Source: Limnochordia bacterium
GTDB lineage: Bacteria > Bacillota > Limnochordia > Darwinibacteriales > DTU012
Direction: 5' to 3'
Assembly (NCBI GenBank): GCA_007116995.1
Contig: SKHL01000217.1
Location: 1-6,835 of the forward strand
Length of the DNA stretch: 6,835 nucleotides
Part shown: positions 1 to 4,880 of the stretch, one piece after another
Layout of the letters: the number at the start of each line of letters is the position of its first letter
How positions within the stretch are numbered: the stretch's first letter is position 1
Made by a program: the position numbers and the translations under genes
The notes under the pieces: generated by a model
Told to the model about the DNA's origin: nothing
Seen by the model: the letters and a program-made list of their open reading frames with translations, nothing else
Database searches by the model: none

Positions 1-469
1 GGGCTAGATTCTTGTCCGGTACAAATAGTATCTGATGATTATCCACGCCTTCGACTACTTTAAGAGCATTTGATGAGGTGCAGCAGATATGGCTGATCGA
101 CTTAACACTTGCACTCGCATTAATATAACATACTACACTAGCTTGGGGATACTTCTCCTTCGCAGCTTGAAGAGCATCATAATCAATGGTATCGGCCAAG
201 GGGCAACCAGCTGTCTTTTCGGGTAAGAGAATGGTTTTCTCCGGTGCGAGGATGTAGGCACTTTCTGCCATGAAGTGTACCCCACAGTATACGATAGTAG
301 ACGCTTTTGAGTCACGTGCTTGCATACTAAGACCATAGGAATCTCCTACATAATCAGCAATTTCTTGAATTTCCTCTAGTTGGTAGCTATGAGCAAGGAT
401 GATCGCATCTCTTTGCTGCTTCAGCTGTTCAATCTGTGCAATGAGCGGTTGGTTTTGCTCAGTAAGCAT
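1..469 (-). CDS. nadA: Quinolinate synthase NadA, N-terminal 156 residues (partial at window edge)
   Basis: NadA is the 4Fe-4S enzyme that condenses iminoaspartate with dihydroxyacetone phosphate to give quinolinate in cytosolic de novo NAD synthesis. The reverse strand reads openly from ATG at 469 to the window edge. Visible NadA landmarks are AHSYQ (residues 26-30, usually AHNYQ), GDS (42-44), GVHFMAE (63-69), AGCPLAD (87-93), YVNASA (115-120), CCTSSNA (129-135) and PDKNL (151-155). By alignment from memory with the short archaeal form, C89 is the first cluster ligand. H27, Y29, S44, Y115 and N117 match substrate-pocket positions. The other two ligand cysteines would lie in the missing half; the short family is about 300 aa. 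An AGGAG Shine-Dalgarno sequence lies 6 nt upstream of the start. H127 replaces the usual Asp before the TSSNA segment. nadB and nadC often follow nadA but are outside this window. Confidence 0.97.
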   Translation of the reverse strand, partial: MLTEQNQPLIAQIEQLKQQRDAIILAHSYQLEEIQEIADYVGDSYGLSMQARDSKASTIVYCGVHFMAESAYILAPEKTILLPEKTAGCPLADTIDYDALQAAKEKYPQASVVCYINASASVKSISHICCTSSNALKVVEGVDNHQILFVPDKNLA

Positions 470-498
470 AATAAACTCCTCTCTAGGTGCATATACGG

Positions 499-510
499 GT
501 GTATTTACAC
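499..510. promoter_or_regulatory. Possible NiaR-type operator upstream of nadA
   Basis: GTGTATTTACAC is a near-perfect dyad, with GTGTA and TACAC arms around TT, lying about 30 nt upstream of the nadA start. NiaR (YrxA) is the nicotinate-responsive repressor of nad genes in many Bacillota, and its operators have GTGT/ACAC-type arms. Position and symmetry fit, so repression of nadA when nicotinate is plentiful is a reasonable inference. No clear -35/-10 pair could be fixed around it, and a 12-nt AT-rich dyad can occur by chance. Confidence 0.45.
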
Positions 511-667
511 TAAAGGGTATAAAGATCCTGCTCTTATTCTACTTTAGTAGGATAGGAAAAGCAAGAGAGGAAGGAATAACATAATCATTTCTTAACGTCT
601 AGTTTCCTAGGCATCAAGTTGGACTAGTTGGCATAGAATGTACAAAAATTAATCTAGGAGTGACAGC

Positions 668-973
668 ATGTTTAGTTTTTCTCGAAAAGTCAGAAGGAGT
701 AGAGAACGCAAAGATCAATGGAATCCTAGTGTTTTTGTTAAGGACAAGCTAATACTGCTCTGGCAGAGACTGAAAAACATAGTAGAAAATTGGACCACAA
801 TCTACATGAATCGCCATTTAAAGACGGCAAATGATTACCAATCACAAATAAATGAAGCCAAGCAAGGCTTAGCGAGTTATAATCGGGATGAACTCCTTCG
901 CGTGTTGGCTGAGGGTAGTGGCAGTAGAAAAGTGGCAGCGAGACAGTTATTACTGGAAAAACTAGATTGCTAA
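668..973 (+). CDS. Small basic protein of unknown function (101 aa)
   Basis: I do not recognise this protein. The start is supported by an AGGAG Shine-Dalgarno sequence (656-660) spaced 7 nt before ATG. The N terminus is strongly basic (RKVRRSRERK, residues 6-15), and the whole protein has about 20 Lys/Arg against 11 Asp/Glu. Residues 25-40 could form an amphipathic helix (LILLWQRLKNIVE). Residues 73-99 look like two short helices split by a GSGS turn (83-86). There is no signal peptide, convincing membrane span, or metal-binding Cys/His cluster. The basic patch suggests nucleic-acid or membrane-surface contact, but that is only inference. It diverges from nadA and is separated from the downstream operon by 282 nt with a hairpin and a candidate promoter, so it is probably its own transcription unit. 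It could be a lineage-specific housekeeping gene or an accessory gene of the TerB operon. Confidence 0.7.
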   Translation: MFSFSRKVRRSRERKDQWNPSVFVKDKLILLWQRLKNIVENWTTIYMNRHLKTANDYQSQINEAKQGLASYNRDELLRVLAEGSGSRKVAARQLLLEKLDC

Positions 974-975
974 TG

Positions 976-1003
976 TGTATCGGTTCTTAGATAAACTGAT
1001 ACA
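976..1003 (+). terminator. Hairpin just after the small gene, weak terminator candidate
   Basis: TGTATCGGTT (976-985) pairs with AACTGATACA (994-1003) as a 10-bp stem with one G-U wobble and an 8-nt loop, starting 2 nt after the stop codon at 971-973. The location suits a transcription terminator for the small gene. However, the stem is AU-rich and is followed by TTGATTGATCTTT rather than a real U tract, so intrinsic termination would be weak. It may instead be an RNA-stabilising 3' hairpin or a DNA dyad bound by a protein. Confidence 0.4.
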
Positions 1004-1123
1004 TTGATTGATCTTTATCGAAACTACGTTGCCCAATGGGACGGATTCCGCTTAGTTGGAAGCTTATAGCCCCAAATCCAAGGATTGTTTCCCCTCTTAT
1101 TTTCCCTTTTGCCTTCCCGATCT

Positions 1124-1153
1124 GACACCATTTAATAGCAGACACCATTGAAT
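1124..1153 (+). repeat. Pair of 13-nt direct repeats upstream of the operon promoter
   Basis: GACACCATTTAAT (1124-1136) and GACACCATTGAAT (1141-1153) match at 12 of 13 positions, and their starts are 17 bp apart. A related ACACCAATGATAG begins at 1215, downstream of the candidate -10 box. Tandem half-sites 50-75 bp upstream of a -10 box fit an activator or a cooperative repressor of the operon. No known regulator motif is recognised, and the binding role is inferred from placement only. Confidence 0.4.
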
Positions 1154-1177
1154 GTTTGATAAATTTGCCATAATACG

Positions 1178-1206
1178 TTTCATCTCCTGCAATAATTGGG
1201 TATAAT
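1178..1206 (+). promoter_or_regulatory. Candidate promoter of the TerB/ATPase/helicase operon
   Basis: A perfect TATAAT lies at 1201-1206, 49 nt before the first operon start codon. With a 17-nt spacer the -35 position holds TTTCAT (1178-1183), a poor match to TTGACA. The better TTGCCA (1165-1170) is too far upstream of TATAAT, and 20 nt from the weaker AATAAT at 1191-1196. A good -10 box with a weak -35 box suggests an activator-dependent or low-level promoter. The transcription start is not determinable from sequence. Confidence 0.5.
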
Positions 1207-1255
1207 AGGAAGATACACCAATGATAGCGAATACTAAAGGTAAGGGAGTGATCGG

Positions 1256-3550
1256 ATGGATCTCGATATCGATATCGATAGAATGACTCGCACTCTCCAC
1301 GGTGAATACGTCATCACGCTACGAAAGCAGAAGCGGGATTTTGTTATTGTGGCTTATAGAGGGAAGAACCGGGTTCTGCTAAGCTGGATGGGTAAGCGGT
1401 TTCCTCAATTAGCGTCGATTTTCGCCTGTACCTCCCTGCGAGATAATACCTTGTATGTATCATTGGGTAAACTAGAACAAGTAAAGTCTATCTTGTTAGA
1501 GTTAGATGATCCTCTTTTAATAATTGAGATTGATCCGAAAGTCCAGCGGCTACATCTGGACGATGTCCCTCCTAGCTTGATTATTTCGTATCACTGGGTT
1601 CAGGGCAGAGAGGCTTTAATCCAGGATTTAGGCGGTGCGAAATACGCTGGTGCTGGTTGGTTTTATGTGTTGGATACGTACTTTCAAATCCCTACTGTAG
1701 GCTTAGCCGATGATCAGATCCTGAATCGGTCAGAGATTACTGGTTCAAGTTTGGTGAATTTTCTACGGAAAGACGTCCTCCTGTGGCACAAGAGAGGTGT
1801 ACCGTTTCATTGTGACTTAAGCTATCGAGATCACCCCTTTGTTACTTGTGAGTTAGTCTCAACTTTTGAGTCTCAGATCAAGCTAAACATCAACTGGGAG
1901 GGCTCGCCCCAAGCAGCCTACTCCCTCACTACAGTGCCTGATCATATACATCATGATGGCGCTATTCAACCAGGTCCTAATCTGCAGACGTTACCTAAGG
2001 AGTTTCTAGATACCAGAGGGACAGTAATTTACGACAGAGCCCAGATCCATTGGTTCTGGCACAAAGTGTATCCGTTAATTCAACCTTGGTTTCGCGGAGA
2101 TGCTGATAGCATTAAGATCATGGTAGAGCAAGAGCGAACTCATCTGGAACTGGGTAGATCAAGATCGGTGGCCCAACTATCTCGGGTAGGGCAGATGTCC
2201 TCTTTTACAGATACCTCTTTTTTAACTGAAGCAAAAAGATATGCTGGTCGCCAAGAGGAGCAGGGACGCTATGTTTCCTTTCAGGCTACATCTCCTACCT
2301 ATGCTGTGATGACTGATAGTCAGAAGAAATGGTATTTTTGTTGGCGGACCCAGGTTCGGAGAGGTCACTATTTGAACACAGATTTGGCTTATGTTTTAGT
2401 CTATATCTATGAACTAATCCATAAAGTAGGCGTGGAAGATAGTGAAGAGGGCTACCAGCGACTGCTAGCTATATGGTTGCAGTATCGTTTACGCATCCCG
2501 ATTCTTGATCAGTTCTTGATCGATTGGTTAGTGGACTATCGGTTGTTTTATCAGTTGCCCGAACCGTTGAAACCATATATAATGAATGCGAGTGCACCGC
2601 CAGTGTTTCAAGTGCCAGAGATAGTATTTGCTCAATACGCTCAGGAAGGCTTGATCCGCTTATCTATGGACTTACTGGTTTACTTGTTAGATTATGATCC
2701 GCAACGTAGTCGCTTTTACCAAGCAAATCGCAGCGTGCTAGAGCAAGAGATTCCTCAGGTTTTACAATATCTTGACCGTGTTTTTGGGAAAATGAAGGGT
2801 AAGGGCTTGTTTGACCAAATCCCTATGGCTACCCACACCATAAGGCGTCGTCCCTTTGAAGGAGTGCCTGGATTTTCCTATGATCGGAGCGAGATAGTGA
2901 TCGCTAAGATTAAGCCGTATACAACGCATAAGCCACTTCGGAAATATCTGACAGCCATTGTACGTTACAGCGAGAATAAACTACGTCACATCCATCGGTA
3001 TAAGACGCTTCTGCCAGTGGCAGGTCTAGATCCGTTTATTAAACGCCAGATAGACCGGTATTTTGATCGGTATTATGGAATACCGCAGGCCGAACGAGAT
3101 TTTGACCAAGAAGTGAAGATAGACTTTGAGGCTGTGGCTCGGTTACAAAGGGAATCATCAGATATCGTATCTCTTCTTTTATCAGATGATGAAGAAGCAG
3201 TACACGCGGATCCGCCTACCGAAGACGCATCAAAGTCCTCAGAGAAATATGAGGATCAGAACAACAAGCCGATTGTGTTTTCTGAGTCTAGTCAGTGGAC
3301 GGTATTTTTCCAGACCCTTGCTCCCTATCAATTAAATGCAGTGATCATTATGGTAAATCAAGACGATGTCAAGGCAAAGCTAAAGGTGTTAGCCACAAGT
3401 CATTCTATAATGATCCAATCACTTATCGATGAGATTAATGAAATCGCCCTTGATACTATTGGTGATCTTCTAATAGATGGATATGATTCTTTTCTGCTGA
3501 ATGAAGAATATCACGAACAACTGATATCGATGATACAAGCAATGAGGTGA
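1256..3550 (+). CDS. TerB_N/TerB_C domain protein (764 aa), first gene of the operon
   Basis: Residues about 290-490 are a TerB_N-type domain. Its most characteristic stretch is WYFCWRTQVRRGHYLNTD (359-376), followed by AYVLVYIYELIHKVG (378-392). Residues about 618-764 look like TerB_C, with IDFEAVARLQRESSDIVSLL (622-641) and IDEINEIALDTIGDLLIDGY (724-743). The TerB_C part is interrupted by a low-complexity acidic/Ser linker (643-676). I see no separate central TerB domain. Residues about 15-280 look beta-rich (for example EYVITLRKQKRDFVIVAYRG, 17-36) and match nothing I can name. There is no signal peptide or membrane span, so it is probably cytosolic. Ter-family domains are linked to stress, metal sensing and predicted DNA-processing systems; the function of this protein is unknown. 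As the first gene of a coupled operon with an ATPase and a helicase, a sensor or scaffold role is inferred. GGGAG (1244-1248), 7 nt upstream, supports the start over Met10, which lacks a ribosome binding site. Confidence 0.85.
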   Translation: MDLDIDIDRMTRTLHGEYVITLRKQKRDFVIVAYRGKNRVLLSWMGKRFPQLASIFACTSLRDNTLYVSLGKLEQVKSILLELDDPLLIIEIDPKVQRLHLDDVPPSLIISYHWVQGREALIQDLGGAKYAGAGWFYVLDTYFQIPTVGLADDQILNRSEITGSSLVNFLRKDVLLWHKRGVPFHCDLSYRDHPFVTCELVSTFESQIKLNINWEGSPQAAYSLTTVPDHIHHDGAIQPGPNLQTLPKEFLDTRGTVIYDRAQIHWFWHKVYPLIQPWFRGDADSIKIMVEQERTHLELGRSRSVAQLSRVGQMSSFTDTSFLTEAKRYAGRQEEQGRYVSFQATSPTYAVMTDSQKKWYFCWRTQVRRGHYLNTDLAYVLVYIYELIHKVGVEDSEEGYQRLLAIWLQYRLRIPILDQFLIDWLVDYRLFYQLPEPLKPYIMNASAPPVFQVPEIVFAQYAQEGLIRLSMDLLVYLLDYDPQRSRFYQANRSVLEQEIPQVLQYLDRVFGKMKGKGLFDQIPMATHTIRRRPFEGVPGFSYDRSEIVIAKIKPYTTHKPLRKYLTAIVRYSENKLRHIHRYKTLLPVAGLDPFIKRQIDRYFDRYYGIPQAERDFDQEVKIDFEAVARLQRESSDIVSLLLSDDEEAVHADPPTEDASKSSEKYEDQNNKPIVFSESSQWTVFFQTLAPYQLNAVIIMVNQDDVKAKLKVLATSHSIMIQSLIDEINEIALDTIGDLLIDGYDSFLLNEEYHEQLISMIQAMR
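1263..1278. repeat. 16-bp perfect palindrome and hexamer repeat at the start of the TerB gene
   Basis: TCGATATCGATATCGA is perfectly self-complementary and begins 7 nt after the first base of the start codon. It arises from tandem GATATC units and encodes alternating Asp-Ile after Met-Asp-Leu. In mRNA it could fold back on itself or pair between transcripts near the ribosome entry site. Loss or gain of a hexamer unit would not shift the frame. It may be simple replication slippage without function. Confidence 0.75.
3544..3550 (+). promoter_or_regulatory. Shine-Dalgarno of the ATPase gene overlapping the TerB stop codon
   Basis: GAGGTGA ends with the TGA stop of the upstream gene, and the next ATG follows after GATC. 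The ribosome terminating on the TerB gene therefore sits on the initiation site of the ATPase gene. This fixes the start at 3555 and predicts translational coupling of the two proteins. Confidence 0.8.
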
Positions 3551-3554
3551 GATC

Positions 3555-4880
3555 ATGGTAGTTAACAGAGTTCCAAAACGGATATCCACTGCAATTTTAA
3601 ACTCATTACGTGCTGGTGTAGTCCCTAGGCTTGGTTTACCCTATATCGCTGTTGGTCGCAGTCGTGAAATAGGGGCGTTAGTGCAGGACCTTGACAATAT
3701 TAGTGCAGGTGGAGCAGGGTTTCGGTTCATAATAGGACGTTATGGATCAGGAAAAAGCTTTATGCTGCAGTTATTACGTAATACTGCTTTAGACCGGAAT
3801 TTCGTTGTAATAGATGGTGACTTATCACCCGAACGACGCTTATCCGGGCATAAAGGTCAGGGGATAGCCACTTATCGTGAGTTAATGCAGAATATGGCGA
3901 CCAAAACCCGGCCAGAGGGAGGAGCCTTGAGTAGTATATTAGAACGTTGGATAAGTAGTATTCAAGCAGATGTGGTTGCCGAAGGGAGTGGGAACCCGTC
4001 AGACCAAGGATTTAGTCAAGTGATAGAGACTAAAATTTATACTGTAATTAATCAGATGGAGGGATTAGTGCACGGATTTGACTTTGCTAGTGTTTTGACT
4101 ACCTACTGGAGAGGGTATTGTCAAGATGATGAGACAATGAAAAATGCGGCTTTACGCTGGTTGCGAGGAGAATACTCGACGAAAACTGAGGCCCGAGAAC
4201 ACTTGGATGTGCGGGTAATTATTGACGATGATAGTTGGTATGATTATCTCAAACTAATGGCTCGATTCGTTAAGCAGGTGGGGTATGTGGGGCTATTGGT
4301 TTTAATAGATGAGGCTGTCAATTTATATAAAATAAGTCACTCTATTACCCGTCAGAATAACTATGAAAAAATACTTACCATGTTTAATGATACTATGCAA
4401 GGCAGAGCGGAGTATCTGGGCATTATGATGGGGGGCACACCCCAGTTCTTAGAAGATGAACGGCGCGGCCTATATAGTTATGAGGCATTACAAACCAGGT
4501 TAGCCCAGTCTCGGTTTACACGACCAGGTGCATTTGATGCTTCCGATCCAGTTATTCGTTTACAATCTCTTTCCCAAGAGGAAGTCTTCTTGTTGCTCCA
4601 AAAAATAGCAGATGTACATCGTCAACATTATCAATATGAGCAGCGGGTAGGTAATGATGATTTAGTACGGTTTATGCAAGTCATTGTTAATTATCTCGGG
4701 GCTGATGAATTGCTTACACCAAGAGATGTACTCAAGGACTTGCTGAGCCTACTCTATTTAGCTCAAGAACAGGAGGAAGTGTCATTTGGGCAACTACTAG
4801 ATAGTCCCCAATTCCAACCGTCAGTGAGACATCAGTCGGAGTTAGATGAAGATGGGGGCTTTGCGGAGTTCACCTTATGA
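3555..4880 (+). CDS. BrxD/DUF2791-like P-loop ATPase (441 aa)
   Basis: This is an AAA+-like ATPase of the BrxC/BrxD (DUF2791) ATP-binding group. It shows a Walker A motif GRYGSGKS (61-68), the family-typical DLSPERRL (89-96), Walker B LLVLIDEA (247-254) with Asp252 and Glu253, a sensor-1-like strand GIMMGGTPQF (289-298), and a C-terminal helical segment with LLTPRDVLKDLL (386-397). GRSREI (34-39) just before the nucleotide fold is also typical. The length is near that usual for BrxD-type proteins. No membrane span or nuclease motif is visible. The gene follows the TerB gene by 4 nt and overlaps the helicase gene by 4 nt. In BREX systems that carry it, brxD is likewise found with an Lhr-like helicase gene, so a partnership with the next gene is expected. 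ATP-driven loading or switching of the helicase on DNA is inference. All ATPase motifs look intact, so the protein should be active. Confidence 0.88.
   Translation: MVVNRVPKRISTAILNSLRAGVVPRLGLPYIAVGRSREIGALVQDLDNISAGGAGFRFIIGRYGSGKSFMLQLLRNTALDRNFVVIDGDLSPERRLSGHKGQGIATYRELMQNMATKTRPEGGALSSILERWISSIQADVVAEGSGNPSDQGFSQVIETKIYTVINQMEGLVHGFDFASVLTTYWRGYCQDDETMKNAALRWLRGEYSTKTEAREHLDVRVIIDDDSWYDYLKLMARFVKQVGYVGLLVLIDEAVNLYKISHSITRQNNYEKILTMFNDTMQGRAEYLGIMMGGTPQFLEDERRGLYSYEALQTRLAQSRFTRPGAFDASDPVIRLQSLSQEEVFLLLQKIADVHRQHYQYEQRVGNDDLVRFMQVIVNYLGADELLTPRDVLKDLLSLLYLAQEQEEVSFGQLLDSPQFQPSVRHQSELDEDGGFAEFTL

Noticed and set aside
133..336. 67-aa minus-strand reading frame
   Set aside because: It lies in another frame of the nadA coding region, which carries unmistakable NadA motifs.
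539..550. Short inverted repeat CTACTTTAGTAG upstream of nadA
   Set aside because: Five-bp arms in AT-rich DNA are expected by chance, and no promoter element aligns with it.
399..584. 61-aa plus-strand reading frame across the nadA start and upstream region
   Set aside because: It is antisense to nadA and its ribosome binding site, has no good Shine-Dalgarno sequence, and shows no recognisable protein features.
619..646. Possible promoter TTGGAC-16-TACAAA before the small gene
   Set aside because: Both boxes match consensus poorly and several equally weak alternatives exist nearby, so no promoter is called.
1097..1300. 67-aa minus-strand reading frame over the operon promoter
   Set aside because: It overlaps the operon promoter and the start of the TerB gene on the opposite strand; the Ile-Asp repeat in it is just the palindrome read in reverse.
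3126..3335. 69-aa plus-strand reading frame inside the TerB gene
   Set aside because: Out-of-frame shadow in the region of the acidic linker; the main frame continues into a convincing TerB_C end.
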